Source: Bifidobacterium pseudolongum subsp. globosum
Lineage (GTDB): Bacteria > Actinomycetota > Actinomycetes > Actinomycetales > Bifidobacteriaceae
DNA length: 64,000 nucleotides
NCBI RefSeq assembly: GCF_000741295.1
Contig: NZ_JGZG01000010.1
Span: forward strand, 1 to 64,000
Direction of reading: 5' to 3'
Position 1 is the stretch's first letter; the number at the start of each line of letters is the position of its first letter. Position numbers and translations under genes: made by a program. This document shows positions 43,093 to 52,750 of the stretch, one piece after another. The notes beneath the pieces are model-generated. The model made no database searches. It saw only the letters and a program-made list of their open reading frames with translations, and was not told where the DNA came from.

Positions 43093-44679
43093 ATGACCTC
43101 TTCCGAAGAACCCACGTTGTACATGTATTCGACGACCGTCTCCGACGTCGGCACCGTGCGGTCGAACAATCAGGACTCGTCGTTCGCCGGCGCGCACCTG
43201 GTGGCGATCTGCGACGGCATGGGCGGCCATGCGGGCGGCGACACCGCCTCGACGATCGCGATCCGCTCCCTCGCGCACATCGAACAGGACTCCCCGAACG
43301 GCGACGTGGCGCGCGCCACGCAGATCATGGAGGCCTCCGCGATGGCCGCGCACGACGCGATCGTGGGCAAGGCGAAGCGCGAACGCAAACTCGCCGGCAT
43401 GGGCACCACGATCACCGCGATCACACTCGTGGCCGACTATTGGGTGCTCGCGCACATCGGCGATTCGCGCGCGTATCTGCTGCGCGACGGCCATCTGATG
43501 CGCCTGACGAGCGACCACAGCTACGTGCAGCACCTCATCGACACCAAGCGCATCAGCCAGTCCGAGGCACGCAACCACCCGCAGCGCAATGTGGTGATGC
43601 GCGTGCTTGGCGACTTCGACATCGACGCGCGCCCGGACATCTCGATCCGCACGGCGCGCGCGGGAGACCGCCTGCTGCTGTGCTCCGACGGCTTGTGCGG
43701 CGTGCTCGAGGATTCGACGATCGAAGAGACGATGCTGCACTTCACCGACCCCGAGGAATGCGCGCAAAAGCTCGTCTCGATGGCATTGCGCGCCGGCAGC
43801 ACCGACAATGTGAGCGCGGTGATCGCCAACGCGACGCTCGCGCTGAACGCCGACGGCTTCGATCTGCCGCACCAGACGCCGATCGTCGGCGGCGCGGCGA
43901 GCGCGACGCTCGAAGCGGTGGCCGACATCATCCATGAACCGGTCGTCTCCGCGCCACCGCTGATCTCCACGTCATCGCCGGCGGAACGCGCGGCCGCGCT
44001 GATCGCGTCGCGCAAACCGCGCACCGAGGGCGAGGACGAGCAGTCGAGCCAGACCGTGGGCCAGCCGTCGGACGTGCGTGAGGAGACCGGCGAGCGCACG
44101 ACGCCGGACACCGGTGAGATCCCGGTGGTGCAGAAGCAGGACGGCAACTACAGCGCCGACCCGAACGACCCCGAAGTGGCGCGGGCGATCCATCAGGAAC
44201 AGCTCGACCAAAAGAAGCAGGCGCGCACGAAGCGCTTCCATGGGCGCGTGGCCGCGGTCATCACGGCCGTCGTGATGCTTGTGGCGTTGTGTGGCGGCGC
44301 GTGGGGCGCCTATGCGTGGAGCCAGAACCAGTATTACCTCGCCGCAGACGAAGGCAAGGTGGCGATCTACCAAGGTGTGCCCACGAACATCTTCGGCCTG
44401 CAGCTTTCGCACCCAATCGAGCAGACCTCCATGCACATCAGCGAGCTGCCCGAACAGTGGCGCAACCAGCTCGAGCAGGGCATTCCCGCCGACAGCTACA
44501 GCGACGCCCAGGCGCATGTGGACCTGATCGAAGACCAGTTCAACCAGATGCAGCAGGAGCAGGAAGCCAGGAAGAAGGCGGCCGAAGAGGAGCGCAAGCG
44601 CCTTGAGGAGCAGGCCAAGAAGAGCAAGTCCTCACCGAGCCCCAGCCCGAGCAAGAAGGCTTCGCAGGAGGATTCGTGA
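43093..44679 (+). CDS. pstP: PstP, membrane PP2C-type Ser/Thr phosphatase
   Basis: A 528-residue protein. The PP2C domain (about residues 8-245) has metal-binding motifs SNNQDSSFAG, CDGMGGHAGG, HIGDSRAYLL and CSDGLCG, and ends with TDNVSAVI. A 140-residue acidic/Pro linker leads to a membrane helix around 395-415. The short extracellular part ends in a Lys/Glu coiled coil (QEQEARKKAAEEERKRLEEQ) and a Ser/Pro tail. It reverses PknA/PknB phosphorylation. The last four bases overlap rodA (ATGA). Ribosome-site sequence GAGGTGA lies in the end of fhaB. Confidence 0.95.
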   Translation: MTSSEEPTLYMYSTTVSDVGTVRSNNQDSSFAGAHLVAICDGMGGHAGGDTASTIAIRSLAHIEQDSPNGDVARATQIMEASAMAAHDAIVGKAKRERKLAGMGTTITAITLVADYWVLAHIGDSRAYLLRDGHLMRLTSDHSYVQHLIDTKRISQSEARNHPQRNVVMRVLGDFDIDARPDISIRTARAGDRLLLCSDGLCGVLEDSTIEETMLHFTDPEECAQKLVSMALRAGSTDNVSAVIANATLALNADGFDLPHQTPIVGGAASATLEAVADIIHEPVVSAPPLISTSSPAERAAALIASRKPRTEGEDEQSSQTVGQPSDVREETGERTTPDTGEIPVVQKQDGNYSADPNDPEVARAIHQEQLDQKKQARTKRFHGRVAAVITAVVMLVALCGGAWGAYAWSQNQYYLAADEGKVAIYQGVPTNIFGLQLSHPIEQTSMHISELPEQWRNQLEQGIPADSYSDAQAHVDLIEDQFNQMQQEQEARKKAAEEERKRLEEQAKKSKSSPSPSPSKKASQEDS

Positions 44680-46247
44680 TGGCCAAAGTCCAGATACGTT
44701 ACCTGTTGCAGATCCTCTTCGCCATCGTGATCGCGGCGCTCGGATTCTTCCAGATGTTCGCGCGCATCGACGGCGGTCTGCCGAGCAATGTGCTCGTGAT
44801 GATGATCGCCACGGCGGCCATGTTCATCATCACATGGGCGCTCATCGCCCGATTCCAGCCGTATGCGAGCCAGTCGATCATGGCGTGCGTGTTCATGCTC
44901 ACCGCGCTGGGCATCCTCATGATCGCACGCATCGACGCGGAGTCGGACACGCGCGTGGCGAGCCGCCAGATGATCTGGCTGTGCATCGCGCTCGTGTGCT
45001 GCGACGTGCTGTTCGTCTGCATGCGCGATTACCGCATCCTGCGCCGTTTTTCGTATGTGAGCATGGTCGTGGGCCTTGCGCTGCTGCTGTCGCCGATGGT
45101 GCCGGGCCTGGGCCGCGAGATCGGCGGCGCGCGCATCTGGATCGGCATCGGCTCGTACCAGCTGCAGCCGGGCGAGTTCGCCAAGCTGTTCCTCGCGTTC
45201 TTCTTCGCGTCGTACCTGTTCAACCACCGCGACCAGCTGGCCGTGGGCGGCAAGAAGGTGCTCGGCCTGCAATTGCCGCGCCTCAAGGACCTCGGCCCAA
45301 TCGTCATCGTGTGGATCGCCTCGATGGTCGTGCTGATCGTGCAGCACGACCTGGGCACCTCGCTCATGTTCTTCGCGATGTTCGTGGCGATGCTGTACGT
45401 GGCCACCGGGCGGTCGAGCTGGATCCTGATCGGCGGCGTCGCCTTCGCGATCGGCTGCATTGCGGCCGCGCGCATCTTCGCGCACGTCGGATACCGCGTG
45501 GAAGCGTGGCTGCACCCCTTCGACCCGGTGATCTACAACCGCTATCCGGGCGGTTCGAGCCAGATCGTGCAGGGCCTGTTCGGACTCGCCGCCGGCGGCC
45601 TGTTCGGCACCGGCCTGGGCCAAGGGCACCCGGCCATCACACCGCTCGCCAACTCCGATTTCATCTTCGCCTCCGCGGGCGAGGAACTCGGCCTCGTCGG
45701 CATCTTCGCGATCCTGCTGCTCTACCTGCTCGTCATCGCGGCCGGCATGGTCGTGGCGATGAAGATCAAGGACGGCTTCGGCAAGCTGCTCGCCTCCGGG
45801 CTCGTGTTCACGATGGCGTTCCAGGTGTTCACCGTGGTCGGCGGCATCACGCTCGTCATCCCCCTGACCGGCCTGACGATGCCGTACATGGCGGCCGGCG
45901 GCTCGTCACTGATCGCGAATTACATTCTGGCCGCACTGCTCGTGATCATGTCGAACGCCGCGAACAAGCCGCAGGTCGACACGATGAGCGACACGTTCCG
46001 CATGGAGGCGCTTTCCGCGCTCCAGCAGCGCCAGCAGCAGAAAGACACGTCGCGCCACAGCGGCGCGACGGCCACGGCGCAGGTGGACGAGCCCGGCCAC
46101 ACCGCCGACATGCCCGTCGTACCGCTGGCCCCGCGGCATGGCGCGCACGCGGCCCCGCCGGCGCCGCCCGTGCAGGACGGCGAGGCGACCGAGGTGTTCG
46201 CGCCGCTGCGTTCCACCGACGACACCGCGGGAGGTGACGAATCATGA
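44676..46247 (+). CDS. rodA: SEDS peptidoglycan glycosyltransferase RodA
   Basis: A 523-residue integral membrane protein with about ten or more helices. SEDS hallmarks include WIGIGSYQLQPGEFAKLFLA, the long loop with RVEAWLHPFDPVIYNRYPGG, and DFIFASAGEELGLVG. It polymerises lipid II together with the class B PBP encoded next. Position between pstP and pbpA in the actinobacterial kinase cluster supports RodA rather than FtsW. A cytoplasmic C-terminal tail of about 95 residues, rich in Ala/Pro/His, follows the last helix. Both ends overlap neighbours by 4 bases (ATGA). Confidence 0.93.
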   Translation: MMAKVQIRYLLQILFAIVIAALGFFQMFARIDGGLPSNVLVMMIATAAMFIITWALIARFQPYASQSIMACVFMLTALGILMIARIDAESDTRVASRQMIWLCIALVCCDVLFVCMRDYRILRRFSYVSMVVGLALLLSPMVPGLGREIGGARIWIGIGSYQLQPGEFAKLFLAFFFASYLFNHRDQLAVGGKKVLGLQLPRLKDLGPIVIVWIASMVVLIVQHDLGTSLMFFAMFVAMLYVATGRSSWILIGGVAFAIGCIAAARIFAHVGYRVEAWLHPFDPVIYNRYPGGSSQIVQGLFGLAAGGLFGTGLGQGHPAITPLANSDFIFASAGEELGLVGIFAILLLYLLVIAAGMVVAMKIKDGFGKLLASGLVFTMAFQVFTVVGGITLVIPLTGLTMPYMAAGGSSLIANYILAALLVIMSNAANKPQVDTMSDTFRMEALSALQQRQQQKDTSRHSGATATAQVDEPGHTADMPVVPLAPRHGAHAAPPAPPVQDGEATEVFAPLRSTDDTAGGDES

Positions 46248-47710
46248 ACAAGAGCCTGAGGCAGCTGTTCACCGCTGTGCTCGTGCTGTTCGTGGTGCTC
46301 GGCATCTCGTCGTCGATCATCATGACCGTGCAGTCGAACTCGCTTTCGCACGACGTGCGCAACACGCGTTCGCTCTACCACATGTACGGGGCGCCGCGCG
46401 GCGCGATCCTCGCCTCCGACGGCACCGTGCTCGCCAAATCGGACCCCGTCAACGACGCGTTCTCGTACCAGCGCTCGTACGCGAACGGCGCGCTCTATGC
46501 GCCGGTCACCGGGTATTTCTCGGTCACGCAGAACGCCGACCGTGGCATCGAAGCCTCCGAGAACGACCTGCTGACGGGTGAATCGAACGCCCTGTTCTGG
46601 CAGCGGATCAAAGCCGTGTTCACCGGTGAGGAGAACCGCGGCGCCTCGATCGAGACGTCGATCAACACCACGTTGCAGACCGTGGCGGCGCAGGAGCTCG
46701 GCGACCAGGACGGCTCCGTCGTGGCGATCGAACCGAGCACCGGCCGCATCCTGGCCATGGTCAGCTCGCCGAGCTACGACCCCAACGCGTTGGCGACGCA
46801 CGACACCGGTTCCGCGAGCAAGGCGTACACCGAACTGGTGAACGACGAGTCCAACCCGATGCTCAACCGCGCCACGAGCCAGCTCTACCCGCCCGGATCC
46901 ACGTTCAAGACCGTGGTGGCGGCCGCCGCGCTCGAATCGGGCAAATACCAGCTCGATTCGCAGATCCCGGCCGGCTCCGCCTACACGCTGCCCGGCACGC
47001 AGACAGAGCTGACGAACTCGTCGTCGCTCGGCGACGGCTCGGACGGCAAGATCTCGCTCAAGAGCGCCATGGCATATTCGTCGAACACCGCGTTCGCGCA
47101 GCTCGGCGTGGCGCTCGGCGACGAGACGGTGTCGGACATGGCCAAGAAACTCGGCTTCGATTCGACAATCACGATCGACGGGTCGGATTCGACCGGCCTG
47201 CCGATGCGCGCCGTGGCTTCGCGCTTCCCGCAGAACGTCGCCGGCGACAAGCTCGCGCTCGCCTCGATCGGGCAGGGCGACACACTCGTCACCCCGCTGC
47301 AGAACGCCATGGTGGCCGCGGCGGTGGCCAACAAGGGCAAGGTCATGAAGCCCACGCTCGTGGACCGTGTGCGGTTCAGCGACCTTTCGGTGCTGCCGGA
47401 CACGAAACCGCAAGTGATGAGCACGGCGTTCAGCGAAGACACCGCCAAGAAACTGACCGAGGCGATGGAGGCCGTGGTGACGGAAGGCAACCCGAACCTC
47501 GAGATCCCCGGCGTGCGCGTGGCGGCGAAGACCGGCACCGCACAGATCGGCGTCGACAACAGTTCGATCGACGGCTGGACGATCGGGTTCGCGCCGGCGG
47601 ACAACCCCAAGATCGCAGTGGCGGTCGTCGTACACAATGTGGATTTATATGGATCATTTGCAGCAGGACCAATCATGACGGCAGTAATGAAGGAGGCGTT
47701 GAAGCAATGA
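46244..47710 (+). CDS. pbpA: class B penicillin-binding protein PbpA
   Basis: A 488-residue transpeptidase. One N-terminal membrane helix (about residues 9-27) is followed by a dimerisation/pedestal region and the transpeptidase domain. Catalytic motifs: Ser in PPGSTFKTVVA (SxxK), SSN in YSSNTAF (SxN) and KTG in AAKTGTAQIG. It crosslinks peptidoglycan made by RodA. Start and stop overlap rodA and pknA by 4 bases each, implying coupled, near-stoichiometric production. Confidence 0.95.
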   Translation: MNKSLRQLFTAVLVLFVVLGISSSIIMTVQSNSLSHDVRNTRSLYHMYGAPRGAILASDGTVLAKSDPVNDAFSYQRSYANGALYAPVTGYFSVTQNADRGIEASENDLLTGESNALFWQRIKAVFTGEENRGASIETSINTTLQTVAAQELGDQDGSVVAIEPSTGRILAMVSSPSYDPNALATHDTGSASKAYTELVNDESNPMLNRATSQLYPPGSTFKTVVAAAALESGKYQLDSQIPAGSAYTLPGTQTELTNSSSLGDGSDGKISLKSAMAYSSNTAFAQLGVALGDETVSDMAKKLGFDSTITIDGSDSTGLPMRAVASRFPQNVAGDKLALASIGQGDTLVTPLQNAMVAAAVANKGKVMKPTLVDRVRFSDLSVLPDTKPQVMSTAFSEDTAKKLTEAMEAVVTEGNPNLEIPGVRVAAKTGTAQIGVDNSSIDGWTIGFAPADNPKIAVAVVVHNVDLYGSFAAGPIMTAVMKEALKQ

Positions 47711-48723
47711 GACTCATTGAAGGACAGCTGATTCACCGCCGTTACCGCCTTGATTCGCGGCTCGCGCAAGGCGGCATGGGCGAAGTGTGGAAAGGGTTCG
47801 ACATCCAGCTCGGGCGCCCGGTGGCCATCAAGGCGTTGCGCACCGACACGACGAACCAGGAATCGAAACTGCGCAGGCTGCGTGCCGAGGCACGCAACTC
47901 CGCGAATCTGGCGCACCCCAACATCGCTGCGCTGTTCGAGTATTACGAGCACGACGGCATCGGGTTCCTCATCATGGAATACGTGCCGAGCAAATCGCTC
48001 GCCGACCTGTTCCACGAGCTCAACGGCCCGATGGACCCCACCGAACTGCTGCCGATCCTCGTGCAGGTGGCGCGCGGCCTGTTCGTGGCGCATTCGCACG
48101 GCGTGATCCACCGCGACGTCAAGCCGGCGAACATCATGGTCTCCGACAACGGCGAAGTCAAGATCACCGATTTCGGCGTCTCGTACTCCACGAATCAGGA
48201 GCAGATCACGCAAGACGGAATGGTCGTCGGCACCGCGCAGTACATCTCGCCCGAGCAGGCGCAGGGCAAGCACGCCACGCCGCAGTCCGACATCTATTCG
48301 CTCGGTGTGGTGGCGTACGAAGGCCTGTGCGGGCACCGCCCGTTCACCGGCGCCACGCCAGTCGACATCGCGGCCGCGCATGTGAACAACCCGGTGCCGC
48401 CGCTGCCGACGAGCGTCGACTTCCAGCTGTCGCAATTCGTGATGTCGATGCTGTCGAAGGACCCGCTCGACCGGCCGAACGACGCGCTGACCGTGGCGCG
48501 CATCCTCACGCGCATCCAGCGCCGCCTGCTCGACCAGCAGACGAGCGCGGCGGACGCGACGATGATCACCTCGAGCGCGCGCATGCCGCGCCGCGTGGTG
48601 AGCGCGCCGCACCACGACCCGGCCGGTATGCTGCCGCGCACGGCCGATGAGGACCACGCACAATCACTCTTCCATTCGACTCTACGACCTGGCACACGCC
48701 TGCAAGCGAAGGAGCAGCAATGA
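47707..48723 (+). CDS. pknA: Ser/Thr protein kinase PknA
   Basis: A 338-residue Hanks-type kinase. The Gly loop is AQGGMGEVWKG, the ATP-binding Lys is in PVAIKAL, the catalytic loop is HRDVKPANIM, DFG is in ITDFGVSYS, and SPE replaces APE in YISPEQAQG. The C-terminal 70 residues are Arg/His-rich and I see no membrane helix, unlike mycobacterial PknA. It may therefore be soluble or rely on PknB for membrane contact. Overlaps pbpA and pknB by 4 bases each. Substrates are expected to include cell-division and envelope proteins. Confidence 0.94.
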   Translation: MRLIEGQLIHRRYRLDSRLAQGGMGEVWKGFDIQLGRPVAIKALRTDTTNQESKLRRLRAEARNSANLAHPNIAALFEYYEHDGIGFLIMEYVPSKSLADLFHELNGPMDPTELLPILVQVARGLFVAHSHGVIHRDVKPANIMVSDNGEVKITDFGVSYSTNQEQITQDGMVVGTAQYISPEQAQGKHATPQSDIYSLGVVAYEGLCGHRPFTGATPVDIAAAHVNNPVPPLPTSVDFQLSQFVMSMLSKDPLDRPNDALTVARILTRIQRRLLDQQTSAADATMITSSARMPRRVVSAPHHDPAGMLPRTADEDHAQSLFHSTLRPGTRLQAKEQQ

Positions 48724-50810
48724 GCAGCACAATGCCAACCACCCTTGACGGCGGTCGTTACCAGCTGGGCCAGCTCATCGGGCGGGGCGGCATGGCCGAG
48801 GTCCATGTCGCGCTCGACACGCGCCTGGGCCGCACCGTGGCGATCAAGATCATGCGCCCCGACCTTGCGCACGACGAGATCTTCCTGACGCGCTTCCGCC
48901 GCGAGGCGCACTCGGTGGCGCAGATGAACAACCCGAACATCGTCAACATCTACGATTCGGGCGAAGAGGTCGTCATACTCGACAACGGCCAGACCGAACA
49001 CCTGCCTTATCTGGTGATGGAGTATGTGAAAGGCCAGACGCTGCGCGACATCATCAAGGCGAACGGCCCGCTGTCGCAGCGCGACACCGAGCATGTGATG
49101 ATCGGCCTGCTCTCCGCGCTCGAGTATTCGCACCGCATGGGCATCATCCACCGCGACATCAAGCCCGGCAACATCATGATCTCCGAGCAGGGCGTGGTCA
49201 AGGTCATGGACTTCGGCATCGCCCGCGCGCTCGACGATTCGGCCACCACGATGACCAAGTCGCAGGGCGTGGTCGGCACCGCGCAATACCTCTCCCCCGA
49301 GCAGGCGCGCGGCGAAAGCGTCGACATGCGCTCCGACCTCTACTCCGCGGGCTGCGTGCTCTACGAAATGCTCACCGGCAGGCCGCCGTTCACCGGCGAC
49401 TCCGCCGTGGCGATCGCCTACCAGCATGTGTCCGAAGTGGCCACCAAGCCGAGTGCGATCGTGCCCGGCCTGCCGGTCATGTGGGATTCGATCTGCGCGA
49501 AGGCCATGGCCAAGGACCGCCAGAACCGCTACGCGACGGCCACGGAGTTCAAGAACGACATCCTCGCGTTCATGAACGGCGGCATGCCGGTGGCGGCCGC
49601 GTTCAATCCGCTCACCGACCTGACCAACATGAAGGCGCGCAAGCAGGCCGAAGACAACGCGAAGACCGTGCCCTACACGTCGCCGGTCACCGAACCGGGC
49701 GCGCCCACTCAGGCATTCAACCCGGTCACCGGGCAGTTCGAGCAGGTCGGCGCGCCCGCAACGGGCACGCAGCTGCCGACGCGCGCGCAGCAACGCGCGA
49801 CCGTGGCGCAGAAGAAGCATAAGAAGAACGTCGCGATCGCATGGTCGATCATCGGCGTGCTCGTGGTGCTCGGCCTGCTCTCCGGATTCCTCGTGTGGAA
49901 CCACAAGCGCAACGAGCCGCAGTTCGTGACCGTGCCGACGTTCGGCGAAAGCACGACCGAGGCGCGCGCACGCAAGCAGCTCGAGGACCTGGGCCTGCGC
50001 GCGAGCATCAAGCAGGACACCGATTCGTCGAAGCCCGAAGGCATGTTCACCAAACAGGACCCGGCGGGCGGCAAGAGCGTGCAGAGGGGCAGCACGGTCA
50101 ACGTGTGGTTCTCCACGGGCCCGCGCTCGATCAAGGTGCCCGACGTGACCGGCTATTCGCAGGACATGGCGCGCGATGCACTCGAAGAGGCTGGGTTCGA
50201 GGTGAACCCGGCCGTGCAGACCGAAGACAGCGCCACGGTGACGAAGGATTGCGTCACGCGCACCGACCCGGCTTCGGGCACATCGCAACCCAAGGGCTCT
50301 ACGATCAGCCTGTGGGTCTCGTCGGGCATGACGCGCATTCCGGACGGCATCGTCGGCCTCTCGCAGAACGACGCCGTCAAGAAACTCACCGACATGCACC
50401 TGACGACCACGGTGCTCACCGAGGCCTCCGACACCGTGCCGAGCGGTTCGGTGATCAGGCTCGACCCCGACCAGGGCGCGTCGGTCATGCAAGGCAGCGT
50501 CGTCACGATCTGGGTCTCCACCGGCAAGGAGAAGGTGCAGGTGCCAAGCCTGAACGGCATGACACTCAACGAGGCCAAGCAGGCGCTGCAGAACGCCGGA
50601 CTGACACTCAAGCTCGCCGACGGCAGCAACTCGAGCGATGACGCCACGGTGGACTCGTTCTCGCCGAACGCCGGCGAAAGCGTCGACAAGGGCTCCGAGG
50701 TCACGGTGAAGACGAAGGCGCCGGACAAGCCGAGCCCAAGCCCGAGCGAAAGCAGCTCGAACAGCGGCAACGACAACAACGGCGACTCGGGCAACAACAA
50801 CGGCGACTGA
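48720..50810 (+). CDS. pknB: Ser/Thr protein kinase PknB with four PASTA domains
   Basis: A 696-residue receptor kinase. The kinase domain (about residues 12-275) has IGRGGMAEVHVA, TVAIKIM, HRDIKPGNIMI, DFGIARAL and YLSPEQARG. A juxtamembrane linker leads to a membrane helix around 375-395 (VAIAWSIIGVLVVLGLLSGF). Four extracellular PASTA repeats follow, starting near FVTVPTFGES, KVPDVTGYSQ, RIPDGIVGLS and QVPSLNGMTL. They would bind muropeptides or lipid II. The C-terminus is a Ser/Asn/Asp-rich tail. The operon ends with a strong terminator at 50833-50875. Confidence 0.96.
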   Translation: MSSTMPTTLDGGRYQLGQLIGRGGMAEVHVALDTRLGRTVAIKIMRPDLAHDEIFLTRFRREAHSVAQMNNPNIVNIYDSGEEVVILDNGQTEHLPYLVMEYVKGQTLRDIIKANGPLSQRDTEHVMIGLLSALEYSHRMGIIHRDIKPGNIMISEQGVVKVMDFGIARALDDSATTMTKSQGVVGTAQYLSPEQARGESVDMRSDLYSAGCVLYEMLTGRPPFTGDSAVAIAYQHVSEVATKPSAIVPGLPVMWDSICAKAMAKDRQNRYATATEFKNDILAFMNGGMPVAAAFNPLTDLTNMKARKQAEDNAKTVPYTSPVTEPGAPTQAFNPVTGQFEQVGAPATGTQLPTRAQQRATVAQKKHKKNVAIAWSIIGVLVVLGLLSGFLVWNHKRNEPQFVTVPTFGESTTEARARKQLEDLGLRASIKQDTDSSKPEGMFTKQDPAGGKSVQRGSTVNVWFSTGPRSIKVPDVTGYSQDMARDALEEAGFEVNPAVQTEDSATVTKDCVTRTDPASGTSQPKGSTISLWVSSGMTRIPDGIVGLSQNDAVKKLTDMHLTTTVLTEASDTVPSGSVIRLDPDQGASVMQGSVVTIWVSTGKEKVQVPSLNGMTLNEAKQALQNAGLTLKLADGSNSSDDATVDSFSPNAGESVDKGSEVTVKTKAPDKPSPSPSESSSNSGNDNNGDSGNNNGD

Positions 50811-50832
50811 TCCCGTTGGGGTCGCCAACACT

Positions 50833-50875
50833 GTGATTGCGGGGCGTGTGCACACTGCACACGCCCCGCAATCAC
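50833..50875. terminator. bidirectional terminator between pknB and trpG
   Basis: GTGATTGCGGGGCGTGTG and its exact complement surround a 7-nt loop: an 18-bp perfect stem between two convergent genes. Confidence 0.85.
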
Positions 50876-50913
50876 ATCGGGCCGCATTCGCGGACCCCGG
50901 ACGAATCCGTCTG

Positions 50914-51600
50914 TCAGCGCACGATCTTGGGCTGCAGGCCGATGCTGCGCTCCACCGCGCTCTGCTGGCCGCATTCGGCGAGCCAGTTGGCAAACACGCG
51001 GTAGCCGTCCTGCGTCATCACCGATTCGGGGTGGAACTGCACGGCGACCATCGGCAGTTCGCGGTGGCGGATGGCCTGCACGATGTGGTCGTCCACCGTC
51101 CACGCGGTCACCTCGAGTTCGCCGGTCACCGACTGCGGCTCCACGGCGAGCGAATGGTAGCGTGTGACGACCATCGGGTTCGCCACACCTGCGAAGATCT
51201 CGTCGTCCGCATGCTCCACAAGGCTCGTCTTGCCGTGCATGATCGTCGGCGCGTGGCTCACCGTGCAGCCGAACACCTCGGCGAGCGCCTGCATGCCCAG
51301 GCACACGCCGAACATCGGCTTGCGTTCGCGCGCGCACAGCCGGATCACGTCTTCGCTCACGCCGGAGTCGGAGGGCGCACCAGGGCCGGGCGAGATTAGC
51401 ACGCCGTCATAGCCGTCGAGCGCGCCGTCCGCCTGCACGTCGAAGGCGTCGTTGCGCACCACGGTCACCTCGGCGCCCAAGGTCTTCAGATACCCGACAA
51501 TCGTGTATACAAACGAATCGTAATTGTCTATCACAAGGATGCGCGCGGCGTCATCCGCGGCTCCGGTGGTGTGGTCGTTGGCCTGTTCCATAGCATTCAT
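50914..51600 (-). CDS. class I glutamine amidotransferase, PabA/TrpG type
   Basis: A 228-residue glutaminase subunit that supplies ammonia to anthranilate or aminodeoxychorismate synthase. The nucleophile Cys is in GVCLGMQALAEVFG, and His/Glu of the triad are in AVQFHPESVMTQ. RILVIDNYDSFVYT marks the start of the domain after about 20 extra residues. Neither synthase partner is in the window. The same position near pknB is held by trpG in mycobacteria, but whether it serves tryptophan, folate or both is undecided. ATG at 51600 or 51591 are both possible. Confidence 0.9.
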   Translation of the reverse strand: MNAMEQANDHTTGAADDAARILVIDNYDSFVYTIVGYLKTLGAEVTVVRNDAFDVQADGALDGYDGVLISPGPGAPSDSGVSEDVIRLCARERKPMFGVCLGMQALAEVFGCTVSHAPTIMHGKTSLVEHADDEIFAGVANPMVVTRYHSLAVEPQSVTGELEVTAWTVDDHIVQAIRHRELPMVAVQFHPESVMTQDGYRVFANWLAECGQQSAVERSIGLQPKIVR

Positions 51601-51625
51601 CTTAGGGCTCTCTCTTGTCTGGTCG

Positions 51626-52723
51626 TCAGATCGTCACGTAGTTCGACATCTGTTTGAGGAACTCGATATTGCCGGCGGCCCACGGGAATCCCCACTGGAA
51701 CAGCGCGCACACCGCGGCGAACACAAGCAGCAGCACGAGCAGCCAGCGCACCGGCGCGGCGCCCGGCTGGTGGCGCAGCAGCCAGCCGTAGATGTCGGTG
51801 TCGGGCAGCGACGTGCGGCCTTCTCGGATCGCACGCAGCGCCGGCCAGCGCCATGCGACGGCGGCGGCCGCGAACACGAGCGCGTAGACGGCGAGCGCGC
51901 CCCACACGTACGGCGCGAGCGAGCCGATCGATGTGAAGAACGACTGTTTCTCGTTGTTCACGAACTGCACGGCGCCGTCAGGGCCCTCCTTGGCGAGCTC
52001 CTGCGGAATGCCGTCGGCCACCTTGGCCCAGTATGCGAGTTCGCCGAAGCTGATCCAGCGGTGCGTGGGCGTCGTGTATTTCGGCTCGCATGTGGTCATC
52101 GTGATCATGCGCTTGGTCGGCGCTTCGCCCGGGTGTTCGGGGTTCGACCCAATCACCGAACCGTCGTCCGGGGTCACGATTGTGTAGTTCGTGTATTGGT
52201 AGACGTACCAGTAGTCCTGCGAGCGGATCACGATCGCGTCGCCCGGCTGCAGCCGGTCCACGTCGCCGAGCGGCTGGCCGTAGCCGTTGCGGTGGCCGGC
52301 GATCGCGAAATTGCCCACTTGGCCGGGCATCTGCGAGGTCTCATAATGCCCCAGCCCGTGCTGGTTGAGCTCCACGAGCGACGTGCCCTGCACCAGGTTG
52401 CGCTCCCACTGGTCGCCGAAGCGCGGAATGTACACGCGCGCCATCAGCTCGCCGACGCGCGCGGATTCGGGTTGCACGGGCGGCTCGCCCTGCTGCGGCT
52501 GCGCGATTGTGAGCGCGCCGCCGGCGTCGGGCTGCGCCCAGGCGACCTGTTGGCGCGTCTCTTCCTGCACATGCGCGGATTCCACGCCCGTCCACCACTG
52601 CATCCATGCGACGTACAAGCCGCAGATCGCGGCGAAGGTGAGCAGGACCTCGGCGATGACCGTGATGATCGACCGCGAGACGCTGCGGCGAGGTGCGGGC
52701 GCGGATTGCTGGCTGTGTTTCAT
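51626..52723 (-). CDS. sortase with C-terminal membrane segments (class E-like)
   Basis: A 365-residue membrane transpeptidase. An N-terminal membrane helix (TVIAEVLLTFAAICGLYVAW) is followed by the sortase barrel. The active-site His is in FAIAGHRNGYGQPLG, Cys in MITMTTCEPKYTTPTHR, and Arg in THRWISFG. Two further membrane helices lie at about 280-300 and 340-360, which most sortases lack. TTCEP and the housekeeping gene context resemble actinobacterial class E sortases. No LPxTG-type substrate gene is next to it. It probably anchors surface proteins or pili encoded elsewhere. It lies downstream of the DUF881 gene with a gap of 27 bases. Confidence 0.87.
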   Translation of the reverse strand: MKHSQQSAPAPRRSVSRSIITVIAEVLLTFAAICGLYVAWMQWWTGVESAHVQEETRQQVAWAQPDAGGALTIAQPQQGEPPVQPESARVGELMARVYIPRFGDQWERNLVQGTSLVELNQHGLGHYETSQMPGQVGNFAIAGHRNGYGQPLGDVDRLQPGDAIVIRSQDYWYVYQYTNYTIVTPDDGSVIGSNPEHPGEAPTKRMITMTTCEPKYTTPTHRWISFGELAYWAKVADGIPQELAKEGPDGAVQFVNNEKQSFFTSIGSLAPYVWGALAVYALVFAAAAVAWRWPALRAIREGRTSLPDTDIYGWLLRHQPGAAPVRWLLVLLLVFAAVCALFQWGFPWAAGNIEFLKQMSNYVTI

Positions 52724-52750
52724 GATTCCCCCGTTTGTCTATGCACGGGA

